64,000 bases of DNA from Kitagawia praeruptora. Taxonomy: Eukaryota; Streptophyta; Magnoliopsida; Apiales; Apiaceae. Shown in pieces: positions 34,430 to 45,899 of this stretch. The notes beneath the pieces are model-generated. The model saw only the letters and a list, made by a program, of their open reading frames with translations, was not told the origin of the DNA and made no database searches. Both the position numbers and the translations under genes were made by a program. Location of the stretch: contig CM075351.1 of assembly GCA_037693485.1 (NCBI GenBank), positions 155,872,501 to 155,936,500 of the forward strand, in the 5' to 3' direction. Every line of letters starts with the position of its first letter. Positions within the stretch are counted from its first letter, which is position 1.

Positions 34430-34972
34430 CTAATACATGAACAAGAGACATCGGTTTTTAACAAAGAAACCAATGTCCAAGAAAAGCTAATACATCAAAT
34501 ATTTTAAAAAAACTGATGTAATATGTTAAACATTACAATGAAAATGGACAGAAACCGATGTCTGTTAGAACATATAACATCGTTTTTACCAAGAAACCGA
34601 TGTCTATTAGACAATGAAACATCATATAACATCGGTTTCACTAAGCAACCGATGTCTGTTAGAACATATAACATCGGTTTTTACCAAGAAAGCGATGTAT
34701 ATGTCTTCATATACCTTTCATGTTCTATGTTTATGTTAATCTAATGGACATAATATAGCATTATTTAAAGAGAAATACTGCATTATAACTAGAAAAAGTG
34801 TAGTAGAGACATCGGAAATCTATTAGAAACTAATGTCTAAAGCTATTATAGACATCGGCTAAAAACCGATGTCTAAAGATTTTGACCTTTCTCTACACTC
34901 GCATAGACATCGGTCAGATTTTTTTTTAACAACGGCCAGAAACCGATGTTTATTGACATATTTCTAGTAGTG
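34430..34972 (+). repeat. Right subterminal repeat region of CACTA-2
   Basis: ACATCGGTTTTTA and AAACCGATGTCT alternate at least eight times. Around 34560-34695 there are three copies of a roughly 58-bp unit (TGTCTGTTAGAACATATAAC type). Such subterminal repeats are transposase-binding sites in CACTA elements. Confidence 0.85.
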
Positions 34973-36190
34973 AAAGTCTATTGCTGGTAAGAAAGCCCGA
35001 GAATCAGTAAAACTGCCTCACACATCTGGTGCACGTTCATTTGATCGACGCCGTCGGGTATGCTATTGTATAATAATATTTAACTTGCTTCTTACATTTA
35101 AACTGCTATTGGATATTTTCATATATCTTGTCATTGTAAATTGAAATAAGAATGGATTGATATTGAAATATTATGCTATAAGCATAATACTTATTCTGTA
35201 ATCTTGAAGGGCGGGAGAATGTGATGATTCTGCTTGTTTACAGATTATGAGTATTATGCTATAAGCATAGTACTTATTGTTTTTTACGCATTTTGTAAAC
35301 TTCTATTGAAACTTCTTGAACAGGATTATGTTGAAAAGCATGGCAAACTGAATACCGTAGTTGTCTATAAGGATTGTCACACATTGAAAGACCCGGATAG
35401 GCAGGGTCAATGGATTACTGAGGTTGCCAAGGATATCATTGTAAGCATTAATACTTCATATTACAATACGCATTGGGATATGTTATTTGATGTTTGACAT
35501 TGTTCTTTTAGTTACGTTCTTGTCTACCCTTCTAAACCTGCTAGTTTTCTGATATGATTTATGTGTCCTGTTAAAAGATGATAAATTCTAGAGGTAAAAT
35601 ATACAGTTCTCAGTGCAGTTGCATATCTTTATGTCAGCTTTAATAACCTAAGTTTAAGTTATTTCATACACTGAACAGGATCTTGGTCCTCTACACATGT
35701 AGAAATGTTAAATATGTTACTAGTACGGGGTGTTTGGTCTAGTCTACTAAGTTAGAAATGTGATAACTATTGTTAGATACCTGTTTGACTCTATTATATT
35801 CGTAGATCATGTGTTGCAGATTTTGACTTGGTAGCTGGTACATTACCACGCATTTAAAATATTGTAAGCCAAGCTATCTTATATGGCAGCTATTACAGGA
35901 ATGTAAACACACTATATTATGGGATTATATGCGACGATTTCATTGAAAGTTAAAATTACATAATTTGACTTATATTTTTTGGTAAATTACATTATTTAGT
36001 TTGGTTTTAATTTCTATTACGGAATGCTAATTCACATGTAAATACACTGCGACTGTGCATAATAGCTTTATTATAGAACCTCACTCTAAATTATTTTTCA
36101 GGATCATTACATTAACATATGTGCAAAGAAAGGCGTTGATCCTGAGACGACCCAAATCCATAGTTGGATAGAGAAGGTGGGAGGTGTACG

Positions 36191-36260
36191 GCTTCGACCT
36201 TCTTATGTTTATGGTACATTAACACCTGCGGCTTCGACCTTCTTATGTTTATGGTATATT
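36191..36260 (+). repeat. 40-bp direct duplication at an exon end of CACTA-1
   Basis: GGCTTCGACCTTCTTATG and flanking bases occur at 36190 and 36230 in immediate succession, and again in the second large copy at 56466 and 56506. The duplication lies across the end of an exon and probably altered its splice donor. Confidence 0.8.
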
Positions 36261-37849
36261 CTTATTATACTTAAAATGTTTTAACACTCTCAAATTGTCT
36301 CATCATTTATTCCTATTAATGATATTTGTATATTTGCGTAGGGTCTGATGCACGTCCTCCACGACCTCGAAAAGGGGAAGGTAGTTCCGGCAGATCTGCC
36401 TTGGCTCGCTTACAAGATGATATGTTTATAAAAGGTTGTGGATGAGACCTTGGCCCAGGCTCGAGCCAATCCGGATGAGTACACATTGACAGCCGAGGAG
36501 GTCCATCTCTTAGCACGCGAGGTGGTGGAAGGAGACTCTTCGGTACCTTCAGACCATCCTATTGCTAGAGAGACGCGACATGCCATTGTTCGGGTCGCGG
36601 TTGAGGTACTGAACAACGCATATAAGAAGGATGGACCTGGTGTAATGAAGGTAAAGTTACTTATTTTTACTATTTTGTACTAGTTGTAATTGAAGGTAGT
36701 CAGAGAATTCATAAGAAGTTTTTCTGAGATCTTATTTTTCTTTTGTGGAGTTCCTGGTTAGGTGTTCGCCAGAGATTTAGGATATAGTTGGCGAATATTA
36801 TTTTTTGTTCCATGGAATAAAAACTTTTCTTACTGCCCATATGTGTTTATCGTTTTTTTCCTTAGTTCACCACTTTTCTTATTGTTCATAGTATATACTA
36901 TATACTTCATTCCAGACTAGAAAAAGGTGGTAAAAAATGTGGGTCAATTTTGAATATTATGCACAGAGTGTACCCCTTGTTGAAAAATTAATATCGTCAT
37001 ATTAAATTGTTTTAGCCCCCCTCTCTTGGAATGAGGATGCTTTGCCTTCTTTAAATGTTGCACGAAATTAATAAAGGATCTACAGGCTGCTGTGTGTAGC
37101 CTGAATATGCCATTAGTTTATTGTTCATTTCTTATTTGTTGTTTATTTTTTTGTCATCGTAGTCATACTTTATGTTCACTGTAAAGTTTATTACTACGAT
37201 AGTATTAATAAGTTGCATGAGAGTTAATTATGAATAATAACTTAATAAGATATATGAGACAACTTTATATAGAGTTTTAAGATATTAAACTTTATTTAAT
37301 TGATTTAGTACGAATGTATGTGACATCCATATATCTGTATATTGTAGGGGAAGGCCTCGGCCGATATGAGTTCCATGCCTCACGTGTTGAGGATACTGAA
37401 TCTGACCATGTTGACGATGGCGACCACGGTGATGAGGATACTGAATCTGACCATGACCATGATATTAGTTCCATGCCTCACGTGTCTCATGGTGGTCCTA
37501 AAATTAGGGGTTAAAGTATTATGTCTGAAATTAATTTAGACTGAATGTTTGTAAGATAATCTTAAGTTATGTTGTGAACTAATGTTGGCTTGTAGATGTT
37601 TGTAACATACGTGATCTATACTTTTGTTGGATGGTTAAAACTTTTGTGTGGTCGAATTTGGATTTATGATAATATTATGTAAATTTGGTATTTTTATATA
37701 TGGATTCGTTTAATTGTGTGGATGTTTGTTACAAACTTTCATGTTTGATTGTGGTTTTGGTTAGTATGTGATTCGGATGTTTTGGGATTTAATTTGGAAA
37801 CCAAAAATGGCTGGAACCTGAAAAAGCAACAGAATGCTGTTCTTGGTCA

Positions 37850-38300
37850 GGTTAAGTTATGACGATTTTCTGGGTAACTTACGACGATTGTTCATCTTTT
37901 ATTTTTTCTTTTTGATTTTTTTAAATTTAATTGTGGTAAACTTACGACAGAAAAAATCATCATAAATTATCAACATACGATGGATTGTGTCGTCGTAAGT
38001 ATTTTTATTATCATGTTACTAGTGGCCCCCATTCTTTAACTTTCGACGATAATTCCGTCCTAAGTTCATAATTTATGACGGTTATTTTCGTCGGAAGTTC
38101 ATATATTATTTTATTATAGAAAGTGGGCCCATTTTGGAACTTATGACGAAAATTTGAATTTGTGACGAAATTTTTACTTGTGACGATAATCTGAACTTAA
38201 GACTTGAGCAAAAATGACGAAATTTTTCCGTCATAATTGGTCCAATTGCGACGATTTCAGTGTAAAATTTCCGTCGCAAATAGCCAAATTTCTTGTAGTG
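37850..38300 (+). repeat. Right subterminal repeats and terminus of CACTA-1
   Basis: (A)CTTACGACG, TTATGACGA and their inverses recur through the segment, which ends TTTCTTGTAGTG at 38300. A following AAA could be one arm of a 3-bp target duplication. The same end is present at 58573 in the duplicate. Confidence 0.85.
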
Positions 38301-39225
38301 AAAACAGATTAACCTATAATTAAACTACCCTTCTACTTAACTCTTAACTTATACTACTCTACATTCACACTAACTAAAAGATAGGTTGACTAAAATATAG
38401 GTCTAATTGCTTTTCAAAAATAATGTTCTATTTAAGAAACGAAAACATAGACAAACTATGAAAAATTGCCCAAAATACCCGATATATTACATTGCCCTGC
38501 CCATTTTACCCGTTTTTGGTCAGTGCGACCTTTTTACCCACCAGATACGCTATATCCTACGGCGTTCCATCATGTTTTAACTTATCTATGTTGGTAAACA
38601 TAGATCTTTATTGTTATTCATCCTTGTTCTTTGAGAATTATAAAAATTAGTTTTCGGTAATTTTTGTTTACTTTGGAGTTCAATTATAGACTGAAATTAA
38701 GTTTTGTTGGAAGTATTGGTTACTATAAGTGTGGGAGAACTACCGGTGAACTGAATTCATTAGTTTAGTATTGTTAAAGTAGCAGAATTATTGTGCACAA
38801 GAAGTGTTTGAAAATTTGACTGAGAGAATCAGCTCTCAGCATTCTATGTTACCAAGACCCATAAACAAAGCAGCCTCCTCCGCGAGTGAATCGGCACCAT
38901 GCCTCAATGAAGCAATCAATGGAGGAGCAGTCAATTGTGCAAACACCAACATCAGTTGAGGCATATCATGTCAATACGACTTAGCAACAGGCGTATCCTC
39001 TTGAAACCAAATGTGCCGTATCCATTGAATACTCCGAGGTTTACAGCGTATCCAGTTCATTCTTGTCAGCTTCAGGCGTATCCATTCGACACTACTATGG
39101 AGTCAGCGTGTTCATTTAAAACTACTCACCTGGAGGCGTGTCCGGTGCTTCCAACATTTAAGCGTATTTGTGCTTCTTCCCGTTCCTTTTTCAATTCTTT
39201 TCCACATTTTTTGCGTATCAAGTTG
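38301..39225 (+). pseudogene. Broken coding remnant with a 10-residue repeat
   Basis: The frame starting ATGAAGCAATCAATGGAGG (about 38908) leads into a 30-bp tandem repeat anchored on G(C)GTATCC/GCATATC at 38961, 38991, 39016, 39046, 39076, 39106 and 39136. Six of the steps are 30 bp except one of 25, which shifts the frame. The encoded unit is roughly x-A-(Y/C)-P-x-x-x-T. A TAG follows in the first frame. The LTR insertion at 39231 cuts the far side. The upstream part (38301-38880) shows nothing recognisable beyond a CCCAAAATACCCG / ATTTTACCCG word pair. I do not recognise the protein. Confidence 0.4.
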
Positions 39226-39230
39226 ATACT

Positions 39231-42200
39231 TGTAAGAACCCAGATTTTTGCTAGAATTAAAACTTTTTAGTATGTAATAATATGGGAACGAATAGTGGTT
39301 ATGACTGCGATGTAACGAAGATCTATTAAATGAATGGAATGGATTTGAATTCAACTATTTATATGTCATGCAGAATACTTTTGGTTGAAGGCATAGATAA
39401 GAATGATCTATCTCCTGAGAATATAAGTATATTACTTCAAGTAAGATTATTCTTGTGCCATCCAAATCAATATCTATTATAAGTCCAGCGGTTCCGTAAA
39501 AAGGTTAAGAAGCACCCGAGAGTGAACCAGGTTCATTTTCCTAATTATAGGAATTAAATAAAAATAAGTGATGAATAGTGATTTTGGTGGAATTTGGAAT
39601 ATTATTATAATAATGTTATACCCGGTATTTGGAACGGATTTCTGAGTTCGTATTAGTGATCCAGGAAGAAAATAAGTGTATGTAAAAGCTGTCGGATTCA
39701 GAAAAAGAGCACTTTTATTTTCTCCGAGATTTCCCTGGACACTGCAAGACTTAAGGATTTATAAAAGGGAATTAAGGAATTTAAATTCGAGAAGTATTAA
39801 GAAAGATGAGGAATAGTATTATAAATATTAAGAAGGTTTTCGGTAAAACCCTAACTAGAAACGAATGAGTTATTCCTACGAACGATCAATCGAATCGAGC
39901 AATAACCGGACAAAAGAGCAAGCAGAGACTAAGATGCATGCATGTGCTATGTATAAAATATCTACTAACCAAACTAGAATCAAGGAACTAGAACCATTAG
40001 AGATCAACTAGTACTTAGCAAATCAAATCACTTGGTTAAGCCTTAAACCATCCAATCTTCAACACTTGTCCTCCCATTTTCATCATCTAGTGCATCACAC
40101 TCCACTAACACCACTTGAAGAAGATATTATCCAAGTAAACATCACTTTATGCATTATTACAAAAAGATCAACCAAGCAAGAACTCATCTTCTCTCCAAAA
40201 AAACAAACATTCGGCTTTTTCAATAATTCCAAACTCAAAATTCAACTTCCAACCATTTGTTGATCTTGAAACTTTTATGGTGAGACTTACATTTCATATA
40301 AATGATCTCCTCAAAATCCTAGCTTCAATCTCTTCTTTTTCCATTTTCAAAAAAATGATTTAAGAGGAGGGTGAATAGTGTTTTCATGAACTAATCTTGT
40401 TTTTTCTTGTTTTTCATGGTTGATTTAGCAAGCTTAAGCACTTCTAAGGATCATACCAAGCATAGTGAGGCTAGATCATACTCCAAGGAAGGTATAACAA
40501 CTTGAAACCCTAGGCTTTACCTTGAGATTTTGCATGCTCTTGATGGGTTTTAGTATAAGATGTGATATTAGCATGATTATAAGCATGATTGTGATTTAGA
40601 TTTGATAAATGTTAAAAATAGTTTAGATGAACGGAAAGGCATTGCTTGGCCTCAGTTCATGGTGATATATCATGTATATGTTGTTTGGGATGGATACCTT
40701 GATTATTGGAAGGTTTGGAATTTAGAAATATTCGATTTATAGCCGTCGTAATGCCGAAATTTCGTTAACATTAAGAACACGAATTTGACAGAAGGTATAA
40801 CTCACTGATTAGCTTCGACTTTTGCCATGATTAGCTAGATTATGTTATGAGCTTCGTTTTGATATAAAGATCGCATGAAACGGGCTTACGGTTTAGGAGT
40901 TATGATTAAATTCGTAAAAGTGGTTCGGAACCGTAATCAAAAGTTCGTAACCGAAATTGATTCCCTTTAATGTTGTTTAATCAGTGGCGAATCGTGATAA
41001 TTAAATAATAGAGATAAAAAGGAAGGTGTGGGAGAAGACCGCATGTCGAATGGATCGTTTTCCGATTTTATAAAAATGTTCGAATCATGGTTAAGTACGA
41101 AAGTACCCCTAAGAGGTATACTTGGTTATAACTTCGGTAAACCACTTAGAAAACGATCGATAAATATCGAGGTCTAATCTTTCGACTTTAAAACTTATAC
41201 GACTTAAATACTTACCATATGTAAGTGTAATGTCATGCTTTAGTAACGAATAAGTATCGGGTAATAAAAGCAATAGTAAGAGTGAATTAGAGGGGTATAA
41301 CGAAACGACTTGAAAACGTGTTTCGATTTAAGTTAAGTTTATACGTAACCTTTTGAAAGGTGTTAAGTGATTAATCCCGAATGCCTTGGCTAATTATAGA
41401 TCATCAGGCTGACCCGGGACACGCTACTACTACCCCTACTCGTACTCGATTTCCAGGCAAGTTTTCGAACCTTTCTTTTTAAAGGCTGTTGTTGTGAATA
41501 TATATATATATGTATGTGTTTTCAGTATACAGATGCCATAGCATGCATGCCTGTTCTCGAATTATTTTGAAAATGCTTGTTCCCTGAATTATTGTTGGCT
41601 TATAAGTTAGATAGTTAGTATATCAATTATAAGCCGGAAATTACTAAGACCCTTAAGCAAAGGGCATCTGAATCTCATTCTTTGACTATAGACCGGGAGT
41701 TGTTATTCCTTGATATATTGATATTATTTTCAGAGGAAAATAACGAAGTAAATATTTTCCATTTATTATCTGGCGAATATTGTTGTTATATTCCCTTGAG
41801 ATTATTTGATAAATATTATTCGGATTATCCATCAGATGTTTATTTATTCGAGTAATATTATATATTTAATATTCATCTAGAGTCGATTAAATATTCGAAT
41901 ATTATTTCGAACCCTCAGTTAAGTTATTTAATTATAGAATGTTCATTCTTATTTACTCGATAAATATTATTTTGAATATTCATTCGAGTTTATTTATTTA
42001 ATGAATATTATTTTAATATTCATTCAAGCCTTATTTATTTAAATGAATATTAATTCGAATATTCATTCAATCTCTATTTATTTTATAAATATCAGTTGAA
42101 CATTGATTCAAACTCCAGTTATTCGATAAATATTACTTTGAATATTCCCTTGAGATAAGGAATATTACCTTCGACCTTTATTTAAATTCGATTCAATTAT

Positions 42201-43907
42201 TGAACATAATTTCAAATATTCATTAGATAATCATTTCTTCGATAAATATTATTAAGTTGAATATTCATTATTTATTCAATGAATATTGTCCCAAATATTA
42301 AGTCGATAATTATTCCATCAATATGTACCCTTCTTGAGTCGAATATTCTCTATTGATTCAATAAATATTATCTCCAATGTCCATCTGACGGTTACTCCAT
42401 CAATAAACATTGTTATTGATTTGAATATTCATTATTTGTTCAATGAATATTATTCTGAATATTTATTCAAAGATTATTCCGAACAACCCTTTTTCAATAT
42501 CTATGATTTAATAAATATTCTTGGAATATTTATTTAATTCTTCTAACTCGTTTCAAAGATACTTGGTTTCATTCACATAGTATCATCAACCCTAAAAAAT
42601 TATATAAATTATTTCAGAGTCCTATTATTATTATTATATTATCAAGGAAGGTTCTCAGTGATTCCATTCTCCCTTCGATTCTATTATAAGGGAACCCTAC
42701 TTGAGGAATGTTATTTATCTTGTGACTGCCCGGTCATAAATTATTCGTTCACTCGCAACTTGGTTGCTGTTATTCATGGTATTACGTGTACCCACTCATT
42801 ATTCGAGGGGTAAGAATGTTGGAACAAGTCATTATCCATTAACAAGCAACAGCTTGGGAAATATTGGTAAATTTTCCTTTCCATTTAGATATGACTACCT
42901 TGTGGAGTTTTATCAACAAGTATTATACTTGGGGAAAGGGGGACGAACTTTACGTTTCAAAGTTATGGATGTGGAATGAACTAGGAGACGCGTAAGTGGC
43001 CGAGTGGCGCCGGTCCAGCAATAGCCCACCCGTTGGCTTAGGAGTTCCAGAAGGCGGTAGACAAGTAAATCCGTCGGAGCTACCTTCTACATGTAGAGAA
43101 CGACTGATGAGATGCATGACATACGACTGATCCCCGTAAATGTCAGGGCATCTGGCGCGGCAATGCTCCCGTATTAGTTCATCACTCAATGTTGGAAATT
43201 TTCTGCAACATCATCATAGTTGGCAGAGTTGAAAAGTATTTCAAACTGGAATTGCAATATCATTCTGCAAGTTCCTATTTTTATGAAAATGATGCTATCT
43301 TGCTTATTTTGGCATAGCATATGCTTCCACAAAATATACACCTATTGAGTTACCTTGTAACTTCATCCTTTATATTAAACTGGCAATATTTTCTCTAATG
43401 CATGGCATATGATTTCAAACATATCTTTGAACTGGCTTATATATTACTGCACAGTTATATATTGTTGGTGGGCTGTTGCTCACCCTTGCTTATTTATTAT
43501 GTCACAACAACAGCTAGGTCACATGGCCCGCGTCAGGCGCACTCGGCGCAAGCAGGTTACCCGCCCCGCAGGGCTCCCCGTTGATATCATCGCTGCCATT
43601 GCTGAGGTAGCATAGCTCAGCAGCCTTGATTTCTAGTTTACTTATATGTATCAATAATGATTAATCAACGGCAAAACTTTTAAACTTATGATGTTATCCT
43701 TTTGGCTTGTAATAACTTTTATTCGTAACCAGTAATGCAAGACTTATTTCAATTTCATCTCTGGGACTATAACTGTGTGTGTGTGAGTGGTTATTATTGT
43801 GGGGTCACAGCAGGTGATTTATTTATTGTGGACTCAAGTAAAGTATTAATCATGGAAAATAAGACCGTAACGACCCGATCCCGGACCCCGGATCTGGGGG
43901 TGTTACA
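39231..43907 (+). mobile_element. Solo LTR, 4677 bp, gypsy type
   Basis: Starts TGTAAGAACCCAGATTT and ends GGGGGTGTTACA, flanked by an ATACT target duplication (39226-39230, 43908-43912). There is no PBS, purine tract or internal region, so it is the product of LTR-LTR recombination. The length and ends resemble the 4.6-kb LTRs of the three-LTR element (TGTAAGATCCC...GGCGTTACA) but the body is divergent. The ORFs inside it show no domain and are identical or nearly so in the second copy. Confidence 0.9.
41700..42545. repeat. GAATATTCATT-rich quasi-palindromic array inside the solo LTR
   Basis: GATAAATATTA(T/C)TT(T/C)GAATATTCATTC-like units recur about every 55-62 bp. GAATATTC and AATGAATATT are self-complementary, so neighbouring units can pair. 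Also present at about 61975-62815. Confidence 0.7.
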
Positions 43908-43912
43908 ATACT

Positions 43913-44459
43913 ACTATTGCTTGGGCATATGCATCGGGCACTGCTTACACAAAGGCGTTACTACTTCATACGTCCTAGCCTACAGCGCATGCCGTGTGCA
44001 TTTAGGGAGCCACTCCCGGTCCGTGGGTATTTTAGCAGGCTGCAGCCCAATATTGAGTAAAAAAGGCTTTCACCCACAAACTATCACGTTTATGTTAGTA
44101 CATCACTCTAAAAGTTTAAATAAATTATTTATACAAATTATAGTAAAATAAAGAAAGTAGAGATTATTAAAAAATATTTAATTTCTAAGTTAAATGAAGT
44201 TATTAAATAAATAATCGTTTAGTAAATAGGTTATATATTCCTACTTAGCATCTTGATATAGTTAAATGTAAATAAATATTAAACTTTAAAAGGGTAAATG
44301 CATAAAGGTTATATACAAATAAATATTACTTGAGTTATAGAGAGTTCTCAATTAATATACAATGACTATATGATACAAATTAAAAATAAAATTTATACCT
44401 AATTATTAAAAGAAAAACATTAGAGATCAAATAAAAAGAATGATTAAAATACAATCGAG

Positions 44460-44461
<2 letters not shown>
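43913..44461. other. Unassigned sequence right of the solo LTR
   Basis: Begins where the 38301-39225 remnant would continue once the LTR is removed. The first 200 bp are moderately GC-rich (GGGCATATGCATCGGGCAC, CCACTCCCGGTCCGTGGG), then it becomes AT-rich without an ORF of note. I see no gene. Confidence 0.4.

Positions 44462-44549
<88 letters not shown>
44462..44549. repeat. (AT)44 microsatellite
   Basis: An uninterrupted AT dinucleotide run of about 88 bp. It is able to extrude as a cruciform and is a common breakpoint and assembly-error site. Confidence 0.95.
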
Positions 44550-44552
<3 letters not shown>

Positions 44553-44689
44553 AGTGCTCAAATGAGAATCACTCTAAAAATGAGAACTTTGTCCCCAAAC
44601 CATATCACCAAAATCTAGCAGAATCACCAAATCGTTAAAATGAATAAAAAATGAAAAAATCAAGTTAGTGCATACATCAGCATGATTTG

Positions 44690-44850
44690 GAAAAAAATAT
44701 TTTCGAATAAATAATTCGGAAAAAATATTTCAGAATAAATATTTCAGAAAAAAATACTTACGAATAAACATTTATCGTAAATATTTCGGAAAAAAATGTT
44801 TACGAATAAATATTTCGAAAAAAAATGTTTACGAATAAACATTTTGGCAA
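44690..44850. repeat. AT-rich 28-30-bp tandem repeat
   Basis: CGAATAAATATTTCGGAAAAAAATG-like units, irregular, about five copies. Preceded by a CTCAAATGAGAATCACTCTA motif right after the AT run. No coding value. Confidence 0.65.
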
Positions 44851-44851
44851 G

Positions 44852-45320
44852 ATTTTCTGCAAATCAAGTACAACAATTATTTGATCTTCTTAATTCTACA
44901 AAAATGGAGAATAGACTACAAGGACCAACTAACGAGGATGCTGATTGGAGCGTTTGATTACGTCTTGTTTTGTTTGTTTTTTTGGCAAACTCTCGATATG
45001 AGTATATCGTGAGTTTGAGGGAGGGTGTTAAGAAATATATTACTATATAATTGCTAGATAATAATGGAGAGTTCCATTATTATATGAGAGAAATTGGGAG
45101 AGTTCCCTTGAGGTGATATTAACATATATATTATTAGATAATTGGGAGAGTTCCTTATTATCATTATTATTTAAGACAATAAAGTTATTTTGGGCAATAC
45201 TTGGCTTGCACGCCACTCTTTATTTATCCTATATATGTATTGAAATTATGATTCAGAAATACAAGAAGAGATTTGAGATTATTTTATCAATGGGCATTTT
45301 TCAATATCAAATATTTTAGT
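44852..45320 (+). mobile_element. Internally deleted Ty1/copia remnant with 3' LTR
   Basis: The frame at 44852-44959 reads RFSANQVQQLFDLLNS and ends DADWSV-stop, resembling the gag/protease junction of copia polyproteins. About 65 bp later a purine tract GTTTGAGGGAGGG (45012-45025) precedes an LTR-like TGTTAAGAAATATATTAC from 45026. So most of pol has been deleted. The LTR end near 45320 is uncertain. Two GGGAGAGTTCC(C/T)T words lie inside it. Confidence 0.5.
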
Positions 45321-45429
45321 TATGACTTATATTCAGCCCCTGCCTGCCAGATTCCGGGTAAATGTGTGCTTCATTCTTATATTTAACAGACCTAAGCTTA
45401 AAGTTTTAGTAGTTGATTTTTATGCGCAG

Positions 45430-45602
45430 GGCTCAAGCACGAGAATGATCTATGGGATAAAATACTTACCACATCACAGGACAACCGTATTCGTGTATGG
45501 GATTTTATTTTTGGGAATCTGGATTCTCCAAGTAGAGAAATTATACACAGTCATGATTTTAATTGACATCTGACCCCCTTCCGAGCTGAATGGGATTATA
45601 AG
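45430..45602 (+). pseudogene. DDB2-like exon fragment (WD40), nonsense mutated
   Basis: A 173-nt block with AG and GT borders (GCAG before 45430; AAG/GTGACT at 45602) encodes ILTTSQDNRIRVWD and FGNLDSPSREIIHSHDFN, then after a TGA (45564-45566) HLTPFRAEWD. This is the WD-repeat region of plant DNA damage-binding protein 2, the damage-recognition subunit in CUL4-DDB1 nucleotide excision repair. One exon only, with an in-frame stop, between a copia remnant and a CACTA left end. It is a captured or residual fragment, not a gene. Confidence 0.8.
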
Positions 45603-45899
45603 GTGACTCTTTCCCTCCATTCATAAAATCAATTAATTTGGGCTTCCTCTGTTACACAAGTAAAAGAGTAAGATTACGTTATAAATCAATATTGATAAGG
45701 GTTTTTTTTGTCATACTTCTATGATTTCTATGTGATATGAACTGTTTTCTTGTTTCACATATATAAATATATATCTGATTTGATAGAATTCGCCATAAGA
45801 ATTAATGCCATAAAAGTGAAATTCTGATTTCAACTCAACGACGCAGTGTTGTATAAATATCCTTTGAGACTGAACTATTTTGTGTTAAACGTAAAGTAC
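45603..45899. other. Unassigned sequence before CACTA-3
   Basis: AT-rich, starting as a probable intron after the DDB2-like exon donor. No ORF, no repeat structure recognised. Confidence 0.4.

Larger units (their letters stand above)
30950..34972 (+). mobile_element. CACTA-2, non-autonomous, carrying host gene fragments
   Basis: Termini CACTACTAGAAA (30950) and TTTCTAGTAGTG (34972) are exact inverses, flanked by a 3-bp AAA target duplication (30947-30949, 34973-34975). Subterminal ACATCGGTTT / AAACCGATGT words fill 30965-31085 and 34445-34960 in both orientations. The 4023-bp interior has no transposase. It carries a CT-rich leader (31140-31540) and exons of at least one host gene (kinesin-12-like) with their introns. 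Excision on paper restores the exon of CACTA-1. Confidence 0.9.
29264..37514 (+). pseudogene. Transposase_24-type CACTA gene, interrupted and frameshifted
   Basis: Likely exons are 29264-30009, 30497-30629, 30719-30949 continuing at 34976-35057, 35324-35440, 36102 to about 36213, 36342 onwards, 36438-36649 and 37348-37514; most have GT/AG borders. Exon 1 encodes a Gly/Ser/Arg-rich region with an in-frame 360-bp duplication (RRL-DEDENSE at 29466 and 29826). Later exons carry the family core: KFWDDCVDEFF, RPLYMKPGVW, KYWESDEFQ, then KARESVKLPHTSGA and an Asp/Glu-rich tail. Breaks: the 12-A run at 30840-30851 shifts the frame, CACTA-2 splits the core exon, and an extra G at 36434-36435 shifts it again. 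PF03004-type proteins are transposon-encoded; their exact role is not established. Not functional as it stands. Confidence 0.6.
27532..38300 (+). mobile_element. CACTA-1 (En/Spm-like), left end not found
   Basis: The right end is clear: subterminal TTACGACG-type repeats (37850-38290) and a terminus TTTCTTGTAGTG ending at 38300, the inverse of CACTACAAGAAA. The body carries a Transposase_24-type gene on the plus strand. No CACTACAAGAAA left end exists in the window, so the left limit given is only the start of sequence not otherwise assigned. A TNP2-type transposase was not seen either. CACTA-2 is inserted at 30950-34972. Confidence 0.6.

Noticed and set aside
27116..38300. A complete autonomous CACTA element with TNP2 transposase
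   Set aside because: No left terminus and no TNP2-like coding sequence were found; only a Transposase_24-type gene is present.
42950..43189. Short minus-strand ORF (79 codons) in the solo LTR and its copy at 63221-63460
   Set aside because: It lies within the LTR, has no recognisable domain, and the identical copy reflects only the recent duplication.
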